Shown in pieces: positions 1-5,676 of a stretch of DNA of 8,058 nucleotides. The stretch is taken from contig JAKIVW010000083.1 in the NCBI GenBank assembly GCA_022750355.1, forward strand, positions 1 through 8,058, read 5' to 3'. Source of the DNA: Thermoplasmata archaeon (lineage in GTDB: Archaea; Thermoplasmatota; Thermoplasmata; Lutacidiplasmatales; UBA184). Numbering within the stretch: the first letter of the stretch is position 1; each line of letters opens with the position of its first letter. The position numbers were made by a program, and so were the translations under genes. The notes beneath the pieces were generated by a model that worked only from the letters and a program-made list of their open reading frames with translations, had not been told where the DNA came from and searched no databases.

Positions 1-77
1 ACCCACATCGTCGCGCAGACCGCGGCCAAGGCGAGAATCGGCAGGATCGCTCGAGGGGATGTGGTCGTAACTCTCAC
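1..77 (-). CDS. N-terminal fragment of a probable secreted or membrane-anchored protein
   Basis: A minus-strand frame opens with GTG at 77-75 and runs without a stop off the left edge, giving 25 complete codons. The peptide starts MRVTTTSPRA and continues with a hydrophobic stretch, ILPILALAAVCATMW (residues 11-25). A short positively charged head followed by a hydrophobic core is the layout of a signal peptide or N-terminal membrane anchor. Upstream on the same strand, GGAGG (complement of 88-92) lies 10 nt before the GTG, and a TATA-like box lies at 154-161. The function cannot be told because the mature protein is outside the window. It follows the zinc-ribbon membrane protein gene on the same strand after a 118-nt gap and probably has its own promoter. 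Such a short fragment could be chance, so confidence is moderate. The start and signal-like segment are seen; export is inferred. Confidence 0.42.
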   Translation of the reverse strand, partial: MRVTTTSPRAILPILALAAVCATMW

Positions 78-87
78 GGACCGCTCT

Positions 88-92
88 CCTCC
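88..92 (-). promoter_or_regulatory. Shine-Dalgarno-like GGAGG before the left-edge gene
   Basis: The minus strand reads GGGAGGAGAG across 93-84, containing a core GGAGG. It sits 10 nt upstream of the GTG at 77-75, slightly long but workable spacing. Most other genes in the window have no such motif near their starts, so this site supports the choice of GTG at 77 as a translated start. Confidence 0.4.
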
Positions 93-153
93 CCCCAAGT
101 CGGGCGTCCACCGCGAGGGCGGGCGTCCCTCGACGAGGGTAGAGGCGGCTCGT

Positions 154-161
154 CCTATAAT
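154..161 (-). promoter_or_regulatory. Candidate TATA box for the left-edge gene
   Basis: The minus strand reads ATTATAGG here, an AT-rich island in GC-rich surroundings. An archaeal start site about 26 nt downstream would fall near position 132, giving a leader of about 55 nt that carries the GGAGG at 92-88 before the GTG at 77. This would be the only clearly leadered gene in the window. The prediction is by eye from spacing and composition. Confidence 0.4.
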
Positions 162-195
162 CCCCCACGCCGGGGAAAGATCGACCTGGAGGGGC

Positions 196-825
196 CTAGG
201 CAAATCCTTCGTCGCCGACGTTCGACTCGTACGTCGTGGAGATCTCGGCCACGAAACTTAGGTTACTCGAGGCGGGGTACGGGTTCGTGAACACGAAGTA
301 GAACTCGTCCGTGTAGGGGGCGGAGAAGACGATGCGTCCGCTGGCGGAGGGGCCGAGCGTATACTGGGGAACCGGGCCGATGCCGTTCAAGTACTGCGGC
401 ATCTGGCTCGAGTTGTAGACGGCGAGCTCGAGGTTCAACCCCACGGGGTCGGCCGTGCTGAAGTTGCCGATGATGAAGTCGCCCCCCGTGATCTCCCCCG
501 AAATGACGGTGGAGTTGCCGGGGGCGAGCGGGTAGAGGCCGTTGGTCGTCAGGGGGTCGACCACCACCGGGGGACCCCCGACGACGAGCGAGATCATGAG
601 ATACGCGAGGCCGAGGGCCACCGCGATGACGATGAGGCTCCGGAACACCCCGGTCGCCTGGAGGCGTCGCCGCTGGTGGACCGAGACGTTCGACATCTCG
701 GACGCGGAGATCGGGTCGGCTGCCCCGCAGATGGGGCACTGCGTGGCCCCCGGCGGGACGGCGACCGCGCAGAAGCTGCAGGCGCCCCACTCCGGTTCCG
801 GGGGGGCCGCGCTCGGAGTCACCAC
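196..825 (-). CDS. Zinc-ribbon membrane protein with a beta-rich ectodomain
   Basis: This 209-residue protein has three visible parts. Residues 16-33 form a zinc ribbon with two CxxC pairs (C16/C19 and C30/C33). A basic stretch QRRR (51-54) precedes one transmembrane helix at about 63-84. Residues 90-200 are a Thr/Ser/Asn/Tyr-rich, probably beta-sandwich domain resembling the emp24/GOLD-like ectodomains often joined to zinc ribbons in archaeal membrane proteins. The basic residues before the helix suggest that the ribbon faces the cytoplasm and the sandwich lies outside. Several NxS/T sequons (for example NST at 104, NFS at 121, NSS at 138, NLS at 188) would allow N-glycosylation. The start is GTG at 825; a second GTG at 822 is equally possible. 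An in-frame stop, that of the aldehyde dehydrogenase, lies 57 nt upstream and excludes a longer start. It follows that gene after a 54-nt gap. No function is recognised; a sensory, adhesion or scaffold role is only conjecture. Confidence 0.85.
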   Translation of the reverse strand: MVTPSAAPPEPEWGACSFCAVAVPPGATQCPICGAADPISASEMSNVSVHQRRRLQATGVFRSLIVIAVALGLAYLMISLVVGGPPVVVDPLTTNGLYPLAPGNSTVISGEITGGDFIIGNFSTADPVGLNLELAVYNSSQMPQYLNGIGPVPQYTLGPSASGRIVFSAPYTDEFYFVFTNPYPASSNLSFVAEISTTYESNVGDEGFA

Positions 826-845
826 GCCGTCGGAGCCCCGGGGGG

Positions 846-854
846 CCTTTTTGG
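846..854 (-). promoter_or_regulatory. A-tract TATA-like box for the zinc-ribbon protein gene
   Basis: The minus strand reads CCAAAAAGG, centred about 25 nt upstream of the GTG at 825. No Shine-Dalgarno motif precedes that start. The position fits a leaderless archaeal promoter inside the 54-nt gap after the aldehyde dehydrogenase gene, although the A-tract departs from the usual TTTATA form. Confidence 0.35.
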
Positions 855-879
855 GGTTCCGTACGAACCCGAACCGGCC

Positions 880-2358
880 CTAGGCCACCCGCTTCCCGCC
901 GCCGAGATGGACCAACACGTTCTTGCGTCGGGTGAACGGCTCGAGCGCCCGGGCCCCCTGCTCGAAGCCGAGGCCGCTGGACTTGGCCCCCGCGAACGGT
1001 GTCTGGGGGAAGGAGGTCGGCGCCTCGTTCACGACCACCATGCCGGAGTCGAGGCGTCGGGCGAGCGAGTGGGCCGATCCGAGGTCCCGGGTCCAAAGCG
1101 CCGCGAGCAGTCCGTACGGAGTGTCGTTCGCGGCCCGGATCGCTTCGTCAACGTCCGTGAACGAGCTCACGCACAGGACGGGACCGAAGATCTCCTCCCG
1201 GACGGCGCGCGACGTCGCGGGCACGTCCGCGAGGATGGTCGGCCGAACGAAATTCCCGGCTCGGAGCGCTTCGTCCGTCGGACGGCTGCCCCCGGCGACG
1301 ACCTGGCCGCCGCCCGAACGGGCCTCCTCGACGTACTCGAGGACGTGCGCCGCGTGCTCTTGGGAAACGAGGGGTCCCATTTCGACCCCGTCCTGGACGC
1401 CGGGACCGAGCTTCATCCGGTCGGCGATCCCACGGAGCTTCTCGACCAGCGGCGCGCGGAGGCTCTCGTGGACCAGGAGGCGGGAGGCCGCCCAGCACAT
1501 CTGACCGGCGTTCCCGAAGATCCCGAAACCGATCGCTTTCGCCGCTCGGTCCACGTCGGCATCCGCGAGCACGACCACCGGACCCTTCCCTCCGAGTTCG
1601 AGTGTGACGGGAACCAATCGGGCGGCCGCGAGCAGCGCGAGCCGGCTTCCCACCTCACCGCTCCCCGTGAACGTGACCGAACGACAACGGGCATCCTGGA
1701 CGAGGGCTTCTCCGACCTCGGCGCCGCTGCCGAGCACGACGTTCAGGATCCCGTCGGGGATCCCGGCTTCCTTGGCGAGGCGGGCCAGGGCCACCGCGGT
1801 GAGCGGGGTCAGGCTCGCGGGTTTCAGTACAACTGCGTTTCCGGCGGCGAGCGCGGGGGCGACGGAGCGCATCGCGAGGAGGAGCGGGTAGTTCCAGGGC
1901 GCGATGTGGACCGTCACCCCAAGGGGCTCGCGCACGGTGTAATCGAAGCGGGGTCCGGGGACGGCGATCGTCTCGCCCTCGACCTTGTCGGCGAGGCCGG
2001 CGAAATACTCGAACGTCCGAACGACGTAGCCGATATCCCCGCGCGCTTCGCGGAGCGGTTTCCCCTGGTTGAGGGTCTCGAGGCGAGCGAACGCGTCGGC
2101 GTTCGCCTCCAGGAGTCCGGCGAGCTTCCAGAGCGCCTTCGCCCGTCGAGCGCCGTCATCGGCGGCCCAGTTCGATTCTCGGAACGCTCGGTCGGCGACC
2201 TCCATGGCGGCGCGAGCGTCGTCGCGCGACCCCACCGCCACCCGGGCGAGCGGTTGGTTCGTCGCCGGATCGAGCAGGGTGCGTTGCTCTCCCTTCGACC
2301 CCGGCTGCTCCTTTCCGCCGATGTAGAGTTCGAACGTCGCTTCGAGGGTCGTCGCCAT
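880..2358 (-). CDS. NAD(P)-dependent aldehyde dehydrogenase (betaine-aldehyde-dehydrogenase-like)
   Basis: This 492-residue protein oxidises an aldehyde to the carboxylic acid with NAD(P)+; its length is normal for the superfamily. Visible landmarks are PWNYPLL with catalytic Asn156, cofactor Lys179 in VLKP, the dinucleotide-binding FTGSGEVG (230-237), the general base Glu254 in LELGGK, the nucleophile Cys288 in GQMCW, EEIFGPV (388-394), and PFAGAKSSGLG near 454-464. All catalytic residues are present, so the enzyme should be active. The ATG at 2358 starts a normal ALDH N-terminus (MATTLEATFELYIGGKEQPG). The frame stays open to 3210, but that extension is an Arg/Pro-rich shadow of the glycosyltransferase gene. 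The glycosyltransferase ends 26 nt upstream on the same strand, so the two may be co-expressed, but a TATA-like box at 2381-2390 suggests a separate leaderless transcript. The substrate cannot be read from sequence; betaine, lactaldehyde, succinate-semialdehyde and long-chain or apocarotenoid aldehydes are all possible. Confidence 0.95.
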   Translation of the reverse strand: MATTLEATFELYIGGKEQPGSKGEQRTLLDPATNQPLARVAVGSRDDARAAMEVADRAFRESNWAADDGARRAKALWKLAGLLEANADAFARLETLNQGKPLREARGDIGYVVRTFEYFAGLADKVEGETIAVPGPRFDYTVREPLGVTVHIAPWNYPLLLAMRSVAPALAAGNAVVLKPASLTPLTAVALARLAKEAGIPDGILNVVLGSGAEVGEALVQDARCRSVTFTGSGEVGSRLALLAAARLVPVTLELGGKGPVVVLADADVDRAAKAIGFGIFGNAGQMCWAASRLLVHESLRAPLVEKLRGIADRMKLGPGVQDGVEMGPLVSQEHAAHVLEYVEEARSGGGQVVAGGSRPTDEALRAGNFVRPTILADVPATSRAVREEIFGPVLCVSSFTDVDEAIRAANDTPYGLLAALWTRDLGSAHSLARRLDSGMVVVNEAPTSFPQTPFAGAKSSGLGFEQGARALEPFTRRKNVLVHLGGGKRVA

Positions 2359-2359
2359 G

Positions 2360-2379
2360 CGGCCGTTCGAGCGCGGCCG
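2360..2379. repeat. Inverted repeat CGGCCG-N8-CGGCCG between TATA box and ALDH start
   Basis: CGGCCG at 2360-2365 and 2374-2379 flank an 8-nt spacer. Each half is itself palindromic, so the pair is both a direct and an inverted repeat. It lies just downstream of the TATA-like box and reaches to 2 nt from the ATG, a suitable place for a repressor site. In such GC-rich DNA it could also be chance. Confidence 0.3.
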
Positions 2380-2380
2380 G

Positions 2381-2390
2381 CCTATTATCG
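2381..2390 (-). promoter_or_regulatory. TATA box for the aldehyde dehydrogenase, overlapping the glycosyltransferase stop
   Basis: The minus strand reads CGATAATAGG. Its centre is about 27 nt upstream of the ATG at 2358, the usual archaeal TATA-to-start-site distance, and no Shine-Dalgarno motif is present, so a leaderless mRNA is likely. The same bases carry the TAA stop of the glycosyltransferase (2387-2385) followed at once by an in-frame TAG (2384-2382), so one sequence appears to serve as tandem stop and promoter. Confidence 0.55.
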
Positions 2391-3563
2391 ATTCGGGCCC
2401 GAGGCGTCGAGAAGGGGGTACGCGCGACCCTTCCAACGCACCGGGCGACGGCGGAGGCCGCGGACCAGGGAGACACCGACCAGGCGCACGTAGTAGATCG
2501 TCGCCAGGGGGTAGAGGAGTCCGTAGACGGCCGGCGAGCCCACCGCGTGGCAGAACGCCGCGTGCTTTCCGAACAGCGCCACCCAGAGAAAGGCGCCCAC
2601 CGCGACCAAGGGAAGGTTCCCCGTCCACAAACCCACCGGCAGGACCGCGAGGGGAAGCAGGAAGAATCCGATCAGTCCACCGAGAAATCCGACGAGGCGG
2701 GTCGCGCGGAACTCCGCCCCGTGGACGTTCTTGAGCAGACCCTCGAACATCTCTTCGGGGTCCCGATACATCCGGGTCGTGGCGAGCTCGACCGCGTTCG
2801 CGAGACGGATCGTGAGACCGGCGGCACGCGCGCGCCGTGCGATCGCGATATCCTCCAGTACATACGAGCGGACCGCGGCATGGCCCCCCAAGCGGTCGTA
2901 CGCGGCCCGCCGGAACAATAGGAACTGGCCGTTCACCATCGCGGCGGAGGAGCCGGGTCGATTCACGCGGGGGGCGCGGAAGTACGTGAGTACCATCTGG
3001 ATGTAGAACGGCAGGACGAGCCGTTCCCAGAAACCGTGCATCTCCACGCGCGTCGCGAGGGTGGCGAGGTCGGCCCGCTCGGAGTCGGCCCAGCCGACGA
3101 CCGAACGGACGGCCGCGGGGTGGGTCCGCACGTCGGCGTCCAGGAAAAGAAGCCAATCTCCGGTCGCGGCCGTGGCCCCGGTCCAGCACCCCCAGTTCTT
3201 CCCGACCCAACCTTCGGGGAGCGGGGGTTCGTCGATCCGTCTCACCCGAGGCCCACGGGCGTCCGTGACCGCCTGGCTACCGTCGGTCGAGCCTCCGTCC
3301 ACCACGAGGATCTCGAGGTCGGATACGTCCTGAGCGAGTAGGCAATCGAGCGTGGCGGGGAGGTCGTCCACTTCGTTCCGGGCGGCGACGATCACGCTGA
3401 CTCGCCCGGACGGGACCGGCCCGGGCGGCGCGGGCCCGAGCGTGGGCATCGCGTAGGCGTAGACGATCGCGAGACCCTGATAGACGAGGGCCACTCCGGA
3501 GCCGGCGAGGACGAGGAGGACCACCCAGGTCGGGAGCACGTCCGCTCGTACGCGCCTGCTCAT
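2385..3563 (-). CDS. Membrane-bound family 2 glycosyltransferase (CrtQ/HpnI-like)
   Basis: This 392-residue enzyme should transfer a sugar from a nucleotide- or lipid-linked donor to a lipid or other membrane acceptor at the cytoplasmic face. An N-terminal helix (about 12-38) is followed by a GT-A domain: VSVIVAARNE (55-64), VVDGGSTDG (87-95), PLPEGWVGKNW (114-124), the metal-binding DAD (142-144), NGQFLLFRR (211-219) and the ED pair (237-238) that supplies the likely catalytic acid. MYRDPEEMFEGLLKN (265-279) and three hydrophobic segments (about 288-310, 316-338, 345-366) follow, with a basic tail containing RWKGR. The PLPEGWVGK signature and C-terminal helices resemble enzymes that glycosylate carotenoids (CrtQ) or hopanoids (HpnI), but acceptor specificity cannot be assigned. 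The ATG at 3563 lies 38 bp from the divergent helicase start. The aldehyde dehydrogenase gene follows after 26 nt. The family is certain; the substrate is unknown. Confidence 0.92.
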   Translation of the reverse strand: MSRRVRADVLPTWVVLLVLAGSGVALVYQGLAIVYAYAMPTLGPAPPGPVPSGRVSVIVAARNEVDDLPATLDCLLAQDVSDLEILVVDGGSTDGSQAVTDARGPRVRRIDEPPLPEGWVGKNWGCWTGATAATGDWLLFLDADVRTHPAAVRSVVGWADSERADLATLATRVEMHGFWERLVLPFYIQMVLTYFRAPRVNRPGSSAAMVNGQFLLFRRAAYDRLGGHAAVRSYVLEDIAIARRARAAGLTIRLANAVELATTRMYRDPEEMFEGLLKNVHGAEFRATRLVGFLGGLIGFFLLPLAVLPVGLWTGNLPLVAVGAFLWVALFGKHAAFCHAVGSPAVYGLLYPLATIYYVRLVGVSLVRGLRRRPVRWKGRAYPLLDASGPNR

Positions 3564-3598
3564 AAAGCACCGTCCGCTCGCCGCGGCAGGATACTCCG
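3561..3598. promoter_or_regulatory. Divergent promoter region between glycosyltransferase and Hef helicase
   Basis: Only 38 bp separate the two divergent starts (ATG at 3563 minus, ATG at 3602 plus). On the plus strand CATAAAG (3561-3567) is a TATA-like box whose expected start site near 3591 would give the helicase a leader of about 11 nt. Its CAT is the complement of the glycosyltransferase start codon. On the minus strand GGAGTATCC (3597-3589) is a weaker box about 29 nt from the glycosyltransferase ATG. Each box lies at the other gene's predicted start site. Neither gene has a Shine-Dalgarno motif. The boxes are called by eye. Confidence 0.4.
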
Positions 3599-3601
3599 CC
3601 G

Positions 3602-5203
3602 ATGCCGACCGTCGTGCACCCGCGGATCCGTCCCGGCACGATCGAGGACCGCGAATACCAGGCGACGATCGCCGAGGTCGCGTACCGACAGAACACGTTG
3701 GTGGTGCTCCCGACGGGCCTCGGCAAGACGACGATCGCGCTCCGCGTCATCGCCGATAGCTTGCTGAAAAATCCAACTCGCTCGGTCCTCCTTCTCGCGC
3801 CCACTCGACCGCTGGTGCTGCAACACGGCGCCAGCGTAGCGAGGACCCTGTTCGCCCCCGACCCGATCGTCCTTACCGGTGCCATTCCCCCGGAACGGCG
3901 GGCCGAGCTGTTGCACCCCCCGCAGGTCGTCGTCGCCACTCCCCAGGTGATCGGCAACGACCTCGCGAGCGGGACCTTCCCGCTCGACACGTTCTCGCTC
4001 ATCGTCTTCGATGAGGCGCATCGGGGCGTTGGGATCTACCCGTACGTCCAGATCGCCCGAGCGAACTCGGACGGCCCCCGGGCCCGGGTCCTCGCGATGA
4101 CGGCATCTCCCGGCGGCAGCGAGGCCCGCATCCGGGAGGTCTGGACCAACCTGGGGATCGAACGGTTCGAGTACCGCACCGAGCGGTCTCCGGACGTGGC
4201 CCCGTACCTGCATGGGATCGGAGTCGAGACCGTCGTCCTCCCCCTTCCCCCCGAGGTCCAGCGCCTCGCCATCGAACTTCGCGCGGTCGTTCAACGTCAG
4301 ATCGACGCCCTACGGAAGCTCGACTGGCTTCCCGGGGGCGGGGAGGCAAGCCGTCGCACCCTCCTCGAGGTCGGGGCTCGCCTCCATCGTCAGATCGAGA
4401 CCGAACGGGCCCGCGGGAGCCCGGGTTCGGCCGTCCTTTGGCAAGCCGTGACGGCCCAGGCAGCGGCGATGAAGGGGATGCACGCCCTCGAGCTCGCGGA
4501 GAGCCAAGGCGTGGATGCGCTTCGGGAGTTCCTCGAGCGCCAGACACCGAAACCCGGACAGCGAATGAGTCCGGCGACCCGCACTTTCCTGGGCGAGGTC
4601 GAGGGGGTCCGCCGGCTGCTCGAAGGTCCCCACTTCGAGCATCCCAAGGTCGCGAAGGCGGTCGCCATCGTCGCGGACGAACTCCGGACCCACCCGACGG
4701 CCCGGGTGATCGTCTTCTCGCAGTACCGGGACACCGTCGACCGCCTGGTCACCGAGCTCGAGTCCTTGCACGACCCGGCGATCCGTCCGGCGCGGTTCGT
4801 CGGACAAGCCACCCACGGGACCGACGTCGGTCTCTCCCAGAAGGAACAGGGCGGCGTCCTCGACCGTTTTCGCGCCGGCGGGGTCAACTGCCTCATCGCC
4901 ACCTCGGTCGCCGAGGAGGGACTCGACATCCCGGCCACCGACCTCGTGGTCTTTTACGAACCGATCCCGGATGTGATCCGGACGATCCAACGGAGGGGCC
5001 GCACGGGACGAGCGCGGGCCGGCCGCGCGGTCGTACTCGTCGCGCAGGGGACCCGGGACGAGGGGATGCATCGGGGTGCGTTCGGGCGCGAGAAACGGAT
5101 GCACGAAATGCTCGAACGCGTGCAGGCCACGGTCGCCCACGGGGCGGCACTCCCCCCGCCGGAACGCCGGCTGTACCAGACCCGGCTGCCGGAGACCGAG
5201 TAG
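3602..5203 (+). CDS. hef: Hef/FANCM-type superfamily 2 DNA helicase, lacking a nuclease domain
   Basis: This 533-residue ATPase should act on branched DNA such as stalled replication forks and recombination intermediates, the role known for archaeal Hef and eukaryotic FANCM. The motifs appear in order: EDREYQ (15-20), Walker A LPTGLGKTT (36-44), APTRPLV (66-72), ATPQV (112-116), DEAH (137-140), TAS (167-169), an all-helical insertion (about 212-345) typical of the Hef/FANCM/MDA5 group, VIVFSQYRDT (369-378), the Hef-like FVGQAT and GLSQKEQ (399-416), ATSVAEEGLDIP (433-444) and QRRGRTGR (463-470). The ATPase motifs are intact. Full-length Hef carries a C-terminal ERCC4-type nuclease plus helix-hairpin-helix region; here the protein ends about 60 residues after motif VI and the dUTPase gene begins on the other strand one base later, so none can lie downstream. 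The ATG at 3602 is about 37 nt after a TATA-like box. The gene symbol refers to the helicase half only. Confidence 0.93.
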   Translation: MPTVVHPRIRPGTIEDREYQATIAEVAYRQNTLVVLPTGLGKTTIALRVIADSLLKNPTRSVLLLAPTRPLVLQHGASVARTLFAPDPIVLTGAIPPERRAELLHPPQVVVATPQVIGNDLASGTFPLDTFSLIVFDEAHRGVGIYPYVQIARANSDGPRARVLAMTASPGGSEARIREVWTNLGIERFEYRTERSPDVAPYLHGIGVETVVLPLPPEVQRLAIELRAVVQRQIDALRKLDWLPGGGEASRRTLLEVGARLHRQIETERARGSPGSAVLWQAVTAQAAAMKGMHALELAESQGVDALREFLERQTPKPGQRMSPATRTFLGEVEGVRRLLEGPHFEHPKVAKAVAIVADELRTHPTARVIVFSQYRDTVDRLVTELESLHDPAIRPARFVGQATHGTDVGLSQKEQGGVLDRFRAGGVNCLIATSVAEEGLDIPATDLVVFYEPIPDVIRTIQRRGRTGRARAGRAVVLVAQGTRDEGMHRGAFGREKRMHEMLERVQATVAHGAALPPPERRLYQTRLPETE

Positions 5204-5204
5204 G

Positions 5205-5648
5205 CTATCGACCCGTGCTCCCGAAACCGCCGGCCCGCGTGGCTTGCGGTGTGACCGTCCCTTCCTCGATGGTGAGCGGGTGGTCCTCCACGAGGCGGAG
5301 CTGCCCGATCCGATCTCCGATCTCGATGCGATACGTCCCTTCGAACAGGTAGGTCAGCGGGACTCGGACCTCGCCGGAGTAGTCCGAGTCGATGGTTCCG
5401 GGTGCGTTCACCATGTGGACCCCCTTCGTGCTCAGGCCGCTGCGCGGGCGCACCTCGAGAAAGGTTCCCGGAGGGCATCGCATCCGGAGACCCGTCCGCA
5501 CCAGCGTGACTTTCCCTCGCTCAAGCTCCACCGACTCCGCGGCGGGGAGGTCGAAACCGGCCGACCCCTCCGTCGCACGGGCCGGCAGGGGGACGCGGGG
5601 CGCGTCCGAGAGGCGCTCGACGATCACAGTTCGGGGTTCGCGGGCCAC
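5205..5648 (-). CDS. dut: dUTP diphosphatase (trimeric dUTPase)
   Basis: This 147-residue enzyme hydrolyses dUTP to dUMP and pyrophosphate, keeping uracil out of DNA and supplying dUMP for thymidylate synthesis. All five motifs of the trimeric family are present: AGFDLPAA (30-37), PRSGLSTKG (68-76), GTIDSDYSGE (84-93) with catalytic Asp87, RIGQLRLV (113-120), and RAGGFGSTG (138-146), which orders over the active site of a neighbouring subunit. Motif 5 has one residue fewer between Arg and GGFG than the common RGxGGFG form. The start is GTG at 5648, preceded by a TATA-like box about 25 nt upstream; an internal GTG at codon 8 is a less likely alternative. The regulator gene ends 24 nt upstream on the same strand. 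The stop codon is one base from that of the convergent helicase gene. The bifunctional dCTP deaminase/dUTPase is excluded by the PRSGLSTKG and glycine-rich motif 5 pattern. Confidence 0.95.
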   Translation of the reverse strand: MAREPRTVIVERLSDAPRVPLPARATEGSAGFDLPAAESVELERGKVTLVRTGLRMRCPPGTFLEVRPRSGLSTKGVHMVNAPGTIDSDYSGEVRVPLTYLFEGTYRIEIGDRIGQLRLVEDHPLTIEEGTVTPQATRAGGFGSTGR

Positions 5649-5670
5649 GAGCCCGCGAGGCCCCCGACGA

Positions 5671-5676
5671 CTTTAC
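5671..5676 (-). promoter_or_regulatory. Weak TATA-like box for dut, overlapping the regulator stop codon
   Basis: The minus strand reads GTAAAG, in which TAA (5675-5673) is the stop codon of the HTH_10 gene. Its centre is about 25 nt upstream of the GTG at 5648, and no Shine-Dalgarno motif precedes dut. The spacing matches the other boxes in the window, but the element is short and the flanks are GC-rich, so co-transcription with the regulator remains possible. Confidence 0.3.

Noticed and set aside
163..175. CCCC/GGGG hairpin after the zinc-ribbon gene as a terminator
   Set aside because: The stem is only 4 bp with no following T-run on the minus strand; chance in GC-rich DNA.
1..261. Plus-strand open frame across the left edge
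   Set aside because: Its product is Arg-rich with no recognisable motif and it overlaps the 3' end of the zinc-ribbon gene; the minus-strand signal-peptide frame is more convincing.
855..869. Hairpin GGTTC-CGTAC-GAACC after the ALDH stop
   Set aside because: The 5-bp stem is not followed by a T-tract at a useful place on the minus strand, and archaeal termination does not depend on such hairpins. The nearby A-tract is better read as a promoter element.
676..2493. 605-codon open frame on the plus strand opposite the ALDH gene
   Set aside because: It is antisense to a clear aldehyde dehydrogenase, its translation is rich in Arg, Gly, Asp and Glu with no recognisable domain, and long antisense frames are expected in GC-rich coding DNA.
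2359..3210. N-terminal extension of the ALDH frame up to 3210
   Set aside because: The extra 284 codons overlap the glycosyltransferase in another frame and are Arg/Pro-rich; ATG at 2358 gives a normal-length ALDH with a typical N-terminus.
4310..5352. Long open frames over the 3' half of the helicase (minus 4310-5140 and plus 4438-5352)
   Set aside because: Both overlap intact helicase motifs and translate to Arg/Pro/Gly-rich low-complexity sequence.
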